Assembly (NCBI RefSeq): GCF_017591435.1
Contig: NC_059289.1
Location: 17,519,926 to 17,583,925 of the forward strand
Source of the DNA: Portunus trituberculatus
Taxonomy: Eukaryota > Arthropoda > Malacostraca > Decapoda > Portunidae
Length of the DNA stretch: 64,000 nt
Direction: 5' to 3'
Below, in pieces: positions 45,388 to 57,445 of the stretch (position 1 is the first letter of the stretch; every line of letters begins with the position of its first letter). Position numbers and translations under genes: made by a program. Under the pieces are notes generated by a model, which saw only the letters and a list, made by a program, of their open reading frames with translations, was not told where the DNA came from and did not search any database.

Positions 45388-47171
45388 TTAAAAAAGGCCA
45401 ACTTGAATGACAGTTCCCTTAAAGATAAAAAAAGAATTAGCCAAAAGTTGGGACAAATTTCTTGAAACCTCCCTCTTAAAAGAAGTCAAGTCATAGGAAG
45501 ATGGAAATACCAAAGCAGATAGGGAGATCCAGAGTTTACCAGAGAAAGGTATGAATGATTGAGAGCACTGGTTAACTCTTGCATTTGAGTTGGACAGAAC
45601 AGGGATGAGAGGAAGAAGAAAGCCTGGTGCAGTGAGCAAGGTCAGAAGAGCAGTTAGCATGAAAATAGTGATAAAAGTTAGCAAGGGATGCAACACTTCA
45701 GCGGTGAGAAAGAGGATGAAGACAGCCAGTCAGAGGGGGGGGGAGTTGATGAGACAAAAAGCTTTTGATTCCATCCTATCTAATAAAACTGTAAGAGTGG
45801 AACTCCCCCCAAACATGCGAAGAGTACTCCATACAAGGACAGATAAGGTCCTTGTACAGAGTTAGCAGTTGGAGGGGTAAGAAAAACTGGTGGAGACGCC
45901 TCAGAAAACCTAACTTCATAAAAGCTGTTTTAGCAAGAGATGAGATGTGAAGTTTCCAGTTACGATTATGAATAAAGGACAGATCGAGAATATTCAGTGT
46001 AGAAGAGGGGGACAGTTAAGTGTCATTTAAGAAGAGGGGATAGTTGTCTGGAAAATTGTGTTGAGTTGATAGATGAAGGAATTGAGTTTTTGAGGCATTG
46101 AACATGACTAAGTTTTCTCTGCCCCAATCAGAAGTCAGGCATTATGTGGCATCTCTGCATGATTTGTTGACTTCCTGATGTGTTGGTTGTCTCTGAAAGG
46201 ACATGGAAAGATGAAGGGTGGTATCAGCAGAGTAGGAGTGGAGAGGGCAAGAAGTTTGGTTAAGAAGATAATAAATGAATTATAGAAAGAGAGTGGGTGA
46301 CAGGACAGAACACTAAGTAACACCACTGTTAATAGATTTAGGAGAAGAACAGTGGCTGTCTACTACAGCTGCAATAGGACGGTTGGAAAGGAAACTTGAG
46401 ATAACGTTGCAGAGAAAAGAATAGAAACTATAGGAGGAAAGTTTTGAAATCAAAGCTTTGTGCCAGACTCTATCGAAAGCTTTTGATATGTCTAACACGA
46501 CAGCAAAAGTTTCAGCAAAATTTTTAAAAGAGGATGGCCAAGACTCGGTAAGGAAAGCCAGAAGATCACCAGTAGATGGGCCTTTGATGGAGGCCATACT
46601 GGCAATCAAGTAGAAGATGGTGAAGTGATGTGTTTAAGAATCTTCCTATTGAGGGTAGATTGAAAAACTTTAGACAAGCAAGATATTAAAGCTATAGGGT
46701 GGTAGTTTAAGGGATTAGAATGGTCACCCTTTTTAGAAACAGGCTGAATGAAGGCAAACTTCCAGAAAGAAGGAAAACTATAAGTTGATAGACACAGTTG
46801 AAAGAGTTTGACCAGGCAAAGGGCAAGCACAGAAGCACAGTTTTTGAGGACAGTAGGAGGGATCCCATCAGGTCCATCAGCCTTCTGAGGGTTTAGGCCA
46901 GAGAGGGCATGGGAAACATCATTACAAAGAAGTTTGATTGAAGGTATGAAGTAATCAGAGGGAGAAGGAGAGGGAGGGACAAGCCCAGAATCATCCAGGG
47001 TGGAGTTGTTAGCAAAAGCTTGAGAGAAAAGTTTAGCTTTACAGACAGATGTGATGATGGTGGTGCCATCAGTATGAAATAAAGGAGGGAAAGATGAAGT
47101 ATCTCAGAGCAGTATATTGAAGGTGGACAAGGGTAACTCAAAAACAGAGCACTCTTGGAAATTTGGAACAT
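45388..47171 (-). mobile_element. Older diverged copy of the poly(A)/AT-tailed LINE (copy 3)
   Basis: On the - strand, 46313-46609 reads RT motifs 'LDISKAFDRVWHKALISKL' and 46606-46830 reads 'SKKGDHSNPLNYHPIALISC', recognisably the family at 41095. It keeps the RT frame at the two points where the other copies have single-base deletions, but has other stops. The low-coordinate end carries the C-terminal 'FIPFSGKLWISL' region. Confidence 0.85.
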
Positions 47172-47499
47172 GCAGGGTGGATTGGAACTGACTTGTAAAA
47201 AAGATTTAATGGATTGGTTATTTAGATAAAACTATTAAACCAACACCAATTAGGGCATTTGTTAACATAATACCTCTCTACTGTTCTTTGAGCTTGCCAT
47301 TTGTCGCCAGCTCTCAGCCAGATATACACTGTTGCCAATATAGTGAAAGAACACACACACACACACCAGCCATCATGCCATCCAGATGCATCTGAGCAGC
47401 TCACAGAGAAAAACTACAATAGGAGTTGGAGACTGGCCTAGACGTATGTATGGGGGGGGGCTATAGGTTCTCCTGTCTCCAAATTAAATAAGTGTTGGA
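47172..47499. other. Non-coding junction between two LINEs
   Basis: No supported gene. A short AC run lies near 47350-47366 and a G8 run near 47452. Confidence 0.35.
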
Positions 47500-47528
47500 T
47501 TGTATATATGTAAAGAATAATGAGAGTG

Positions 47529-48401
47529 ATGGAACAGAGTAGTGCTGCCAAGCGTATGGCGGAATCAAAACATATGCCATCGTGTGAAAACCAACGGTAC
47601 ATTGAAACTCCTGTTGGTCTAAGGAAACTAACAGATGATATTATGGACAAGAATTTTTCTGGATTCAGGGATGAATGAGGTAATGTGAGAAGGTTAATCA
47701 ACATAGAAAGGGAACTAAGGTATAAATGAAGGAGGTGAGAGTCTAATGGACAAACAGGATCGACTGATAACTGAAAGCACATGAGCTGAAATTGAGGTTA
47801 GCAGAATGTGAGGTAAGTGCAATCAATCAGGGATTGAAAGAGATACAAGAAATAAAGAAACAAAATGACGTACTAAAAGCCACATGCCACGACTACGAAA
47901 GCTCCTTAAGGAGCTTGCAGGTTAAAGTGCAGGACGGGATTATGGACAGGGCAGAAGGTGGATTGGATGAAAACAAGCTGAAGGAACTAAGAAATAAATG
48001 GAAGCAGGAGCAAGAAGAGGAAATAGGTAAATTTTCAGAAGAACATGAAAGTCGCTGTAATTAAAGTTATTAAAGAGAAAGAAAACGTGGTGTGGGATAC
48101 AGTGGACAAGAGAATAAGCTTCATGATTTTTGGGATAAAGGAAAAGAAAAATCCAAATGAATTCATGAGAGAACATGAAGAGAGAGAATTGGCCAAAACT
48201 GATATCAAACGAGTACAAGACAGCACACAAAAACTAGACCAGGAGGTGGAGGAAGTGATCAGGCTAGGAAGATACAGTGAAGGGGGTAGGAGACCAATGA
48301 AAGTGAGAATGAGATCCCACATGGCTGTAGAGGAAATTATGGCTAGGGAAGGGAAGCTGGCTGATGATATTGAACACAGGGATATATGGATAAAAAGATA
48401 A
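47529..48401 (+). pseudogene. LINE ORF1 remnant
   Basis: The ATG at 47529 opens a frame of 48 codons before a stop. A coiled-coil-rich frame (47792-48064) and a basic domain with 'FMIFGIKEKKN' and 'VIRLGRYSEGGRRPMKVRM' (48045-48401) follow. By family analogy this is the RNA-binding chaperone of the LINE. Frameshifts at about 47675 and 48050. Confidence 0.7.
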
Positions 48402-48569
48402 AAAGAGATATGAACTTAGAGGAGAAGGAAAAGGAGAAAGTGCTAAGAAGTGAAGCTAAGAAAAAAAAAAAACAAGAAAAGACAGATAGAGAAGAAGTTT
48501 TACTGGAGGGTTCTGGATATGACTAAAGAAATGGTACCTAAGGAAAAAAAAGGAAGTCATGGAGAAGGC

Positions 48570-49337
48570 AAGAAATTAAGAGTGACTTATACTAATATAA
48601 ATGGGTTGTTATCAAGCATACTGGAAGTTAGGGATTATTTGAAAGAGAAAAAGCCGGAGGTAATGTGCATTGTTGAAACAAAACTAAGAGAAGGGTTCCA
48701 TGTCAACTTTAAAGAGGAGGGATATAATACCTGGAAGAGAGACAGGAAGGATAAAGGGGGAGGAGGTTCGTGATAATATATGTGTGGAGGATGTGCAATA
48801 TGGTGAGGACAAAGTGGAAGTAATGAGAGTAATAATCAAAACAGAAGAATTGAAGAAGAGAAAATTATAGTTACATATGTTCCACCAAAGACTGATACAT
48901 GGGGAACAGAAGAACATAAAGATATGCGAAGAGAGATGATAAAGTGCCTAGATAACATGATAAAGAAAGATAAAAGAATACTTTTTGTTGGTGATTTTAA
49001 CTTTAAAAAAGTAAACTGGAGAGAGATGGAAGTAATGGATAATGCTGAGCAGTGGAGCGAGAAAGTGTTACAGTTGACTATGGTTAATGCAATGGTCCAG
49101 TGGGTGGAGGAGTCAACAAGCTACAGGGGGGAAGAAGAACCATCGTTGCTTGACTTAGTTTTCACAAAGAAACCAAAGCAACCTCCAGTTATACAATATC
49201 TTAGTCCAATGGGGAGAAGTGATCATGAGACATTAGAGATGCAAATTCAGGAGGAAGATGAGATAAGTTACAGAGATGACTATAAAGGAGAGAGATTAAA
49301 TTATGCAAGAGCAGATTTTGAAAAATTAAGGATCTAA
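48570..49337 (+). pseudogene. LINE AP-type endonuclease remnant
   Basis: Motifs in order: 'VTYTNINGLLSS' and 'CIVETKL' (48575-48700), 'LFVGDFNFKKVNW' (about 48980-49020), and 'GRSDHETLEM' (about 49213-49243). The Asp-Phe-Asn and Ser-Asp-His catalytic strands are kept. A frame break lies at about 48770-48920. The enzyme nicks target DNA in the family. Confidence 0.85.
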
Positions 49338-49858
49338 TATGCTGATATTGAGTGGAGTAATATTATGTACAGAAAGACAGTACAAGGGAAATATGACATA
49401 TTCTTACAGAAATATAATGAAGGAGTAAAAAAATTTTTGTACCTGTTTATAGAGTTCAGAAAGAAATACCAGCTTGGTACACTGCTAGATGCATATAAGC
49501 TAAGAAGGCAAAAGATAAAGCATGGAAAAAACTCATAAAGCAGGGAAATGACTATAACAGACAGTAGTACAAAGATGTCAGAAATGAATATATTAGAGTA
49601 AGGAGAGAGGAAGAAAGAAACTTTAAGAAAGATGTGGTGAATAAAAGCAAAGACAAACCCAAACTTTTCTACTAGTTTATAAATGGTAAAACAAAGAACA
49701 AGGAAACAATTGAAATAATCAAAGAAGGGAAGACATATCAAACAGAGAAGGAAATGTATGAAATAGTGAATGAGAGCTTCAAACTGGTGTTCACTGCAGA
49801 AGATGATTTCACAGATTATAATAGGACATGAGATTGCCAAGGATTACAGGAGTTCGCA

Positions 49859-50718
49859 GTGCACAAAGAGGATATTAGAAGATTATTGGATAAGTTGGAT
49901 GTCAGAAAAGCAATGGGGCCAGATGGTGTATCAGGCTGGGTGTTAAAAGAATGTAAAGAGCAACTGCTGGATCTAATTTGGGAAATAATGACAAGTTCAA
50001 TAAATGAAGGGAAAGTTCTACTAGAATGGAAAAGAGCCAACGTAATACCGATATTTAAAGGAGGAAAGGCAACTGAACCACTAAACTACAGACCAGTGTC
50101 ACTTACAAGTGTTGTAGGAAAGTTATGTGAAATAATCATCAAAGAAAAATGGGTTAAATTTCTAGAAGAGGAGCAAGTCATATCGAACAGACAATATGGG
50201 TTCAGGACAGGGCGGCCATGTGTATAAAAATCATTAAATTTTTACTCAAGAGTTATTGCAAGACTTGAAAACAGAGATGGATGGGTAGACACAGTATACC
50301 TGGATATTAAAAAGGCTTTTGATAAAGTCCCTCATGGAAGACAACTTTGGAAACTAGACAACATAGGAGGACTGCGAGGAACTTTGCTAGAATAGACAAG
50401 AGATTACTTGAGGATAGGGAAATGAGAACTGTGATCAGAGATACATACTCCTCTTGGGGTGGAGTAACTAGTGGAGTGCCAGAAGGGTCAGTGTTAGCCC
50501 CCATTATGTTTCAGGTTTATATAAACAACATTCACATTGGAATAAACAGTTATATAAATCTATTCGCTGATGATGCAAAGCTGCTAAGAGTTATGAAAAC
50601 CAGAGAGGTTTGTCTGCTGTTGCAGGAAGATATAAACAAGATGTATGAGTGGAGCAGGAAGTGGAAATTGGAGTTTAATGCCAAGAAATGTCACATAATG
50701 GATACTAGGAAAGAGTAA
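49859..50718 (+). pseudogene. LINE reverse transcriptase remnant
   Basis: 'AMGPDGVSGWVLKEC' and 'LNYRPVSLTSVVGK' (49859-50227), then 'LDIKKAFDKVPHGR' after a frame break, and 'SGVPEGSVLAPIMF' with Phe-Ala-Asp-Asp-Ala (50347-50718). Frame breaks near 50225 and 50390. Confidence 0.88.
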
Positions 50719-51434
50719 GAGAAGACCGGTATGGAACTATTTGATGGGAGAGAAACAAATAATGAAGAATAAAGAGTAAAAAGATCTGGGAGTGATCATA
50801 CAAGAAAATCTGAGCCCTGAAAATCACATAAGCAAGATATTTGGACTATCATATAAAATGGTGACTAATATAAGAGTGGCATTTCATTACATGGATAAAG
50901 ATATGATGAAAAAAATCACCATAAGTATGATACGTCCAAGGCTGGAATATGCAGCAGTGGTATGGTCTCCGAGCTCTAAAAAGGATATAAGATGATTGGA
51001 AAGGATACAGAAGATTGCTACAAAGATGTTGCCATAATTAAAGGACCTCGCATATGAAGAATGACTGAAGGAAATGGGACTGCCAACCTTACAAGATAGA
51101 AGAGAACGTGGGGACCTAATAACAAAGTATAAGTTAGTAAATTATATTGAAAAGATAGACAAAAGAAGACCTGGTGCTGTTGACGGAAGAAGATGGAAGG
51201 ACAAGAGGTCATGAAAAGAAGATCAGGATGAGGTAATGTGTGAAGGATATTGGAAAATACAGTTTTCCACACAGAATGGTGGAAAAATGGAATGCATTGG
51301 ATAATGAAGTTGTTACAGCACATATTGTGCATAACTTTAAGGAAAAATGAGATAAATGGAGACATGGAGACAGGACACTATGAGCCCCGCTTGAACCCTG
51401 TACAATACATACAACAAGGTAAATACAACTAAAT

Positions 51435-51473
51435 ACACACACACACACACACACTCTCTCTCTCTCTCTCTCT
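51435..51473. repeat. (AC)n(TC)n tract
   Basis: AC tail of the LINE (to 51454) then TC repeats (to 51473) that adjoin the hAT element. Confidence 0.95.
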
Positions 51474-51909
51474 CAGGGCCGTGCAGAGACCATTGGAGGG
51501 GCAGGGGCTCAAAAGTTTAAAAGGGGCAAATGGAGCATGAATTTGAGAAAGGATACAAAAGCATACCTGATTATAACAGGCTGAATTGTAGCAACCCATA
51601 TTCATAAAGATAACATCGAATCACAACATACCACATCATTGTTCATACTCAAATTACTTGATGCATAAATTAGTAGAGGCCAGTAATAATAAAAGTTCAT
51701 ATATCTGAAATCTTAAATGTTTATTGCTTTATAATTCACCCTGCATTTATTAACAGATACCATAGACATCAGTGATGTAGGCCTTATTCATAATTATTTT
51801 ATAATATTATTAATGTAACTAAATGTAACTGATTGATGAAAGAATAGAGATAAGAGAAGGTCACTAAGGTGTGTGTGTGTGTGCATTACAGTGGCATCTT
51901 CTCTTGCAG

Positions 51910-52248
51910 TTACAACAGCAACTTCCTGTTGCCCATGCATTTGAAAATGTCAATGACTTCACTAAGGTTGACTGGAATATCCTTTTTAATCGCAAGTAAA
52001 AGAAGGTCTGACAACCTATCCTCTCTGCAAAGGGTGCGAAGTTTTGTTTTCACCAGCTTCAGTTTTGAGAAAGAACGTTCCACAGTAGCTGTAGACACCG
52101 GAAGGGTGCCATATGTCTTCAGCAGCTCAGTCAAGTTAAGAAAAACCACATGTGCATTGTTTTCTTTGACCACTGTAAAAATAGATGTCACACTGATGGA
52201 TGAAGGGCATGAGTATGATTCATGGAAGCCCTTAAGTTCTGTCTGCAA
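51910..52248 (-). pseudogene. hAT transposase C-terminal dimerisation fragment
   Basis: The - strand frame includes 'LLKTYGTLPVSTATVERSFS' and 'LCREDRLSDLLLLAI', the hallmark hAT dimerisation region as in ZMYM1-like transposases. The N-terminal and catalytic parts are missing. Confidence 0.88.
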
Positions 52249-52891
52249 TATGTCTACTTCAATGTTATAGAAATGACAGTGTTTTTTTCACAGCTTGCAG
52301 TACTTTTCTTGGAGGATTTGTTGTTTTCCAGTTCTCTGGAGCTATCAGGCTGTGGAAAGCATTAAGGAATTCCCAAGTGCAGATATTTTATGAAATTTTG
52401 CAATCACAAATGTTTTCTTTATTGAGAGAAAACAAAAAATAGATTAAAGGGGGAAACTATAACATATTTCTGCACTTTACTGACTGATAGGTTCATAATA
52501 AAAATTATGATTACGGTCATAACATAAAAATTATTATTATAATAAATGCTGGTATTAAACAACCATTAAGTATATATAAAACACATAGCTACACACACAA
52601 AAAAAAAGAAAAAAAAATAAGATTTGAAGTTACGGGTTAGTTATTTCATGACTTTCAGCTTCAATTTGGCGCCCCTTAAATGCTGCAAAAGGGCACTTCG
52701 GGCATCAAGGTTCAAAGGGGCAGGGGCTCAAGCCATGGCCTTCTCATACAGGCCTGATGGATGTGACATCTCACGGCCGTGATGTCAGTGCGAGTAGGCC
52801 ATCCGCGTCTTCTGGGTGTGTCGGGAGTGTTTTGGAACTCTGCCGTGGTCTTGGTTTAAGTGGTTTTGGTGCACTCACTAGGCCTTCTGCC

Positions 52892-53044
52892 ATGCCTTAC
52901 AAGTGTTGCGTTCCTTTATGTAAAGGGAATTACAAAAGTGGGCCAAAGGTGTGCTTATTTTCATTCCCAAAAGAAGAGAAGCTTGTGCGGGCTTGGCTTC
53001 ATGCTATCAAGCGAGCAGACTTCACCCCAACCAAAAACACCAAG
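52892..53044 (+). CDS. THAP-domain exon of P transposase
   Basis: Begins 'MPYKCCVPLCKGNYKSG' and continues with 'FSFPKEEKLVRAWLHAIKR', the first half of a THAP C2CH zinc finger (DNA-binding domain of P and THAP9-type transposases). The donor is AAG|GTAAGT in phase 0. The second half, carrying the final Cys-X2-His, was not found before the next exon. Confidence 0.85.
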
Positions 53045-53091
53045 GTAAGTAAACTAAACTAATGTTTATTGTATACAATACAATTGTATAC

Positions 53092-53173
53092 AATGAAATT
53101 TTAGCAGTTTTTCATGGGTGCGTGATAACAATAAACTGCGATAGCCGAAGTCGCGATAGCCGAGGGTTGACTG
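53092..53173 (-). mobile_element. MITE family A, half copy
   Basis: It matches one half of the family A MITE, ending 'CGAGGGTTGACTG' followed by TA. The other half is missing. It lies in the P transposase intron. Confidence 0.8.
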
Positions 53174-53194
53174 TAGTTTTATCCACATTATAAT

Positions 53195-54150
53195 ACAGGA
53201 TGTAACACGAGCTTCTGCGAATACTTCTAGAGGTGAAAGTACAAGTTTGTTTAGTCGTTGGGTGAAATTCAAGTGCATGTGGCGGGGTGACCATTACACC
53301 GGCTGGGCCGGTCAGATGTTTTATGTCACAGAAACACTATATCAACTTACTCCACCTTACTGAAAGTGTGTGGCATTTTGTATATATTTTCTTCCTTTGG
53401 AAAATCACACAGCACAATCAAAATTTATTTACAGTCACCGTCTTAACATGAAATTTCAAACAGCTAATTTTCTGCTAGATAGCCTCACTACCGCCTTCCT
53501 GCCAGGGGAGGTGGGTAGCCTTTTATTTTATTTGTCACTAATTACAGACATGTTAACATTGTGTAATGTTTACCGATAAATTCCTAATCTGTAATACCAC
53601 TTGTCTGATCATGGAATACTGTAACACCCACAAATTTGCAGAAATGATGATTGAATAACTTTTCACCATCGAACAATCTGCATAACTCGCTATCATTTCT
53701 ACAAGTTTTGGGGTATAGCAATATTCTGCAATGAGACGAGTAGTATTGACTGAGAGGTAATTTACAGATAAATCTGACAGTGTTAGAATGTCTGTAATTA
53801 TTGACAAATAAAGTAATAGGCTATACGGGGACACCTTGCCTGCCTGAGGGGGCCTACCAGCAGATCAGCTGTTCGGAATTTCACACCAAGATTGATGCTA
53901 GATAAATTTCGATGGTACTGCATGATTTTGGCAGACAAAAAAAATCTCTGTTGAAAGTATCACACACTTACAGTAAGGTGAACATGGTGTTTCTACGAAA
54001 TAAAACAATCACCCGTACCAGCCACACTTAAATTTCACCCCACGACTAAACAAAGCCTCAAAAGTCATATGAGTATAGAAAATTTTCTACTTAGAATAAC
54101 TTGTACTTTCGCCTCTAGAAGTATTCGCAGAAACTCGTGTTACACCCTGT
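53195..54150. mobile_element. Foldback element, 956-bp imperfect palindrome
   Basis: The left end ACAGGATGTAACACGAGCTT pairs with the right end, and pairing continues at several checkpoints: 53246-53280 with 54030-54060, 53328-53372 with 53962-54000, 53525-53580 with 53755-53815, and 53600-53640 with 53690-53735. The symmetry centre is near 53673. No coding sequence. A transcript across it would form a long double-stranded hairpin. Confidence 0.85.
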
Positions 54151-54189
54151 TTAATGAAGTGATGATATAAGTTAATGATATATTTAGTG

Positions 54190-54232
54190 TAGGTGATAGG
54201 TAAGGGTAGGTTAGGGTAGGTTAGGTTAGGTA
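54190..54232. repeat. Degenerate TTAGG-like tract
   Basis: Repeats of GGTTAGG and GGGTAGG resembling the arthropod telomere unit TTAGG. Short and degenerate. Confidence 0.55.
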
Positions 54233-54496
54233 ATGAAACAAATGTAATGAACAACTTAAATGTTTTGAAATCAAGAACAGCTTTTATGCAAATTAATTGT
54301 TGGTGAGATAAACAGAAAGGTGGGCAATAACCTAACCCTAGCCTGCCCTGTGAATTATTTAATGTATTTAAACCAAGTAAACACACAGTTATCTGATTAT
54401 TTTAAGAATTTTTGTAATTTGAGGTTCAGTTTGAAAATTCTTTACAATAAATTATAACAATTATTCATCTCTCCACAGCATCCAAGACTGTGACAG

Positions 54497-57107
54497 GGAG
54501 TTGTTCCCTCACAACTTCCCAACTGCCCCACTTATCTCTCACCATCACCAGTATCTGCGAGGGAATCACCTGATGAAAGGAGATCCAGGATGGAAGAGAT
54601 TGCAATTGAAGAAGCCCTTATTAAACAGAGTGTTGTTGACCATGAAGAACTTACGGAGCCCAGAAAATTTAGAGATTTAGATGAACTGGTAAAAAAATTA
54701 AAACATTTAGATAAGTACTGGAAGATTATTGAGAGAGAAGATTCAGTAGTGGTTTGGCATGTGACTGCCAACCCTGAGCCCAAAATTAAATGTTCAGTAA
54801 CAATCAGCAATTCAAGTAGAGTAAAAGTATTTTTTAAGAGTGTTGAATTGGAAAAGCTAGGAAATTACAAAATCCCTTCAGAAATTAATAGCATTGACTC
54901 ACTGGAAGAAATTTTATGTAACCTTCGGGAATGTGACTTTGAACAACATATGAATAGCAGTACTTGTCCTACAGACTCTAAATTCATATTTCTCCTACAA
55001 TTAGTCATTTCCATCTTGACACAACTGCAAGAAACAAGCACTAAGTACAGAGACAATTTGAAATTTATATGTGAACAGCTCCATCTTATGACAAAAAAAG
55101 AGACTAAGTTATTCCCCTGAGTTCATAGTTTTCTCATCTCTTATGTATAACTGCTCCCCCCAAGATTACAGATTACTCAGAAATGTTGGCTACTTGCTCC
55201 CCCCATGTTATTCAACCGTGCGACTACTGTCTCTTTCTCTTAGCATGAGTCCAGTACCAGAACAACAAAATTGTCACTTCCTCTCTTACATAAAAAAGAA
55301 GTTTAAATTTTTAACCCAAAATGATATGAATGTTTCCCTGATGATTGATGAAATACACATTAAGCAATATTTTGATTACAAGGGAGAAAATGTTGTTGGT
55401 TCTGCTTTTAATTGTGATGAAGTTGCCAAGAGTGCTTTCGTTTTCATGCTAAGTAGTGTGTGCTCAAACTTTAAAGATGTTGTTCATATTTTGCCAGTTA
55501 GAACTTTAAAAGCAGAAATTCTTTTCACATTCATAAAGGACATTGTAATTGGCTTGGAAAAAATTGGATTCAGAGTGATATCTGTGGTGACAGACAATAA
55601 CAGCATTAATAAGAAGGCCATGTCATTCTTTGCTAATACTCCACAACTTTCCATAGTATATCCTCACCCTTCATTGAAATCTAGACCTCTCTTTTTTTTG
55701 TTTGATGCTGTATACTTACTGAAATGTATTCGGAATAACTGGCTTGGCCAAAGAGATAGTGAAAAAACTATGAAATTTCTATATTTTCTGATTGATGGCT
55801 TTAGTCATACAATTCCCGTGAAAAGCCCACATGGTATAAAAAAAAAAAAAACGTACTGCATCCTTTAACACACTAAAGAAACTTAATTCTTTGGAAGCCA
55901 ATTCACTCCTAAAACATGCATACAAACTTAATCTTAAGTTGTTGTGTCCCTCCAATTTAGAAAAACAAAATGTTACATTGGCTCTACGAATATTCAGTGA
56001 TTATGTCACCGAAGCCCTGAGGTCTGTCGGAAAAAAGTACAGCTTGCCTTCTTTTGAAGATGTTGCAAATTACATCTCAATAATCAACACTTGGTGGACA
56101 ATAATGAATGTAAATTCTCCTTGTAAAGGTAAGCACCTCAACAACAAGTATGCGAGTCCACTAACAAATAATTCAAGTGATGAAAGTTTTGTGTTTCTTA
56201 ACAAATTTTCGATTTGGTTAGACCACTGGGATTCCATGACAGAAATTGGGGGAAAATTAACCAGAGAAACTTTTACAACTTTAAAACACACTACTAATGC
56301 AATTATGGAATTAACCAGTTACTGTATTAATGAGTTAAATATGAATTTTATAATATTAACATCAAAATTTCAGACAGATCAGTTAGAGTTTAGGTTTAGC
56401 CAATACCGCCAACTTGCTGGGTGCAACTATAACATATCTGTCAGGCAAATATTCGAGTGTGAAAAAAAGTCCGGATGATGTCTGTTTTAAGTTTACCCTT
56501 CAAAAACAAGAACATAACACTGTCGGAATTTAAAGAATTTGTATGGGACAATGCTAATGTAAATTCCATTTCCGATGAAGAAATGTTCCATATTGATGTA
56601 ACAGAAGATGATGTTGAAAAAAGTATGGATGTTCTTTCAGTTTTAACATATTTGGCAGGTTACTGTTGTTTTTCTGTTTTAAAGAAAATTAAGTGTGCTT
56701 CTTGTAAAACTATTTTAACTATCAATAGCTCTATTGAGAACCTACCAAACTATCATTATATTCAAGGTATTAGCAGAGGTGCATTGCTTTATCCTGATGA
56801 ATATGTTATGAATATCATTATGTACAACTACATAGTAATCAAGAAGCTTACAGAAATGCCAGATTTTTGTCATTCATTGAAACGAAGAGCTGTGGTAACA
56901 GAGGTAACGCTGAATGTTTTGGCAGAAAATGATGCTTTACTCCCACTCGAGTGTTGTCTGAATAATCACAGTATTGAAAAAGTAGAGAAACTATTAGTTG
57001 AAGCTTCAACAAATTCCCTTCTTAATAATTATTGTGCCAAGGAAAATGATCTGCTGGATGAAAATAAAAATCAAGGGAAGAAGAGGAAGATGCAAACACT
57101 ATTATAA
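54497..57107 (+). pseudogene. P-element transposase body, frameshifted
   Basis: The likely acceptor is GTGACAG before 'GVVPSQLPNCPTYLS', a typical post-THAP segment. Blocks: 54590-55120 (coiled-coil-like linker), 55143-55868 (RNase H-like 'SLMIDEIHIKQYFDYKG' and 'VVTDNNSINKKA'), 55891-56478 (insertion domain, then 'TDQLEFRFSQYRQLAGCNYN', diagnostic of P/THAP9 transposases), and 56475-57107 (C-terminal Cys-rich 'CASCKTIL'). Frames shift near 55105, in an A run at 55840-55852, and in an A7 run near 56462. Two of the three breaks are homopolymers, so sequencing error is possible. As read, it encodes no complete enzyme. Confidence 0.88.
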
Positions 57108-57113
57108 GAATTG

Positions 57114-57155
<42 letters not shown>

Positions 57156-57308
57156 TATTTATTTCCATAAAATATTTTACTGTGTTTGCTGTATATGATG
57201 TATAATGATTACTGTGTAATCAATAAATATGAATTACTATTACTATGTATATCTGTTATCCTGGATCATATTAGGCTATGCGTGAAAAAAAAAAAAAAAA
57301 ATAAATAA

Positions 57309-57383
<75 letters not shown>

Positions 57384-57445
57384 CATATGAAAAAATAAGT
57401 TCAAGAACTAAATGAAAAAGTGCATTAAGAAATAAAAACCTATAT
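57025..57445 (+). repeat. Duplicated 3' end of P transposase, unit 1
   Basis: The coding end and 3' UTR with an AC tract (57117-57152), AATAAATATGAATT poly(A)-signal-like sequence, poly(A) and an AT tract (57314-57379). The same order recurs in unit 2. Confidence 0.8.

Larger units (their letters stand above)
47500..51434 (+). mobile_element. AC-tailed CR1/L2-like LINE (copy G, longest)
   Basis: A near full-length but decayed copy: ORF1-like region (47529-48401), endonuclease (48570-49337), reverse transcriptase (49859-50718), C-terminal region (50792-51365), and 3' end GGTAAATACAACTAAATACACAC. It gives the gene order against which the truncated copies A-D were judged. The exact 5' end is uncertain. 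Confidence 0.88.

Noticed and set aside
52892..53044. Stand-alone host THAP-domain gene
   Set aside because: It lies just inside the 8-bp duplications of a P element and is followed by P transposase sequence, so it is the transposase's own first exon.
53370..53579. Small open frames inside the foldback element
   Set aside because: They mirror each other across the palindrome and carry no domain.
53195..54150. A single microRNA gene
   Set aside because: The hairpin is far longer than a microRNA precursor and transposon-like; a source of small RNAs is possible but not shown.
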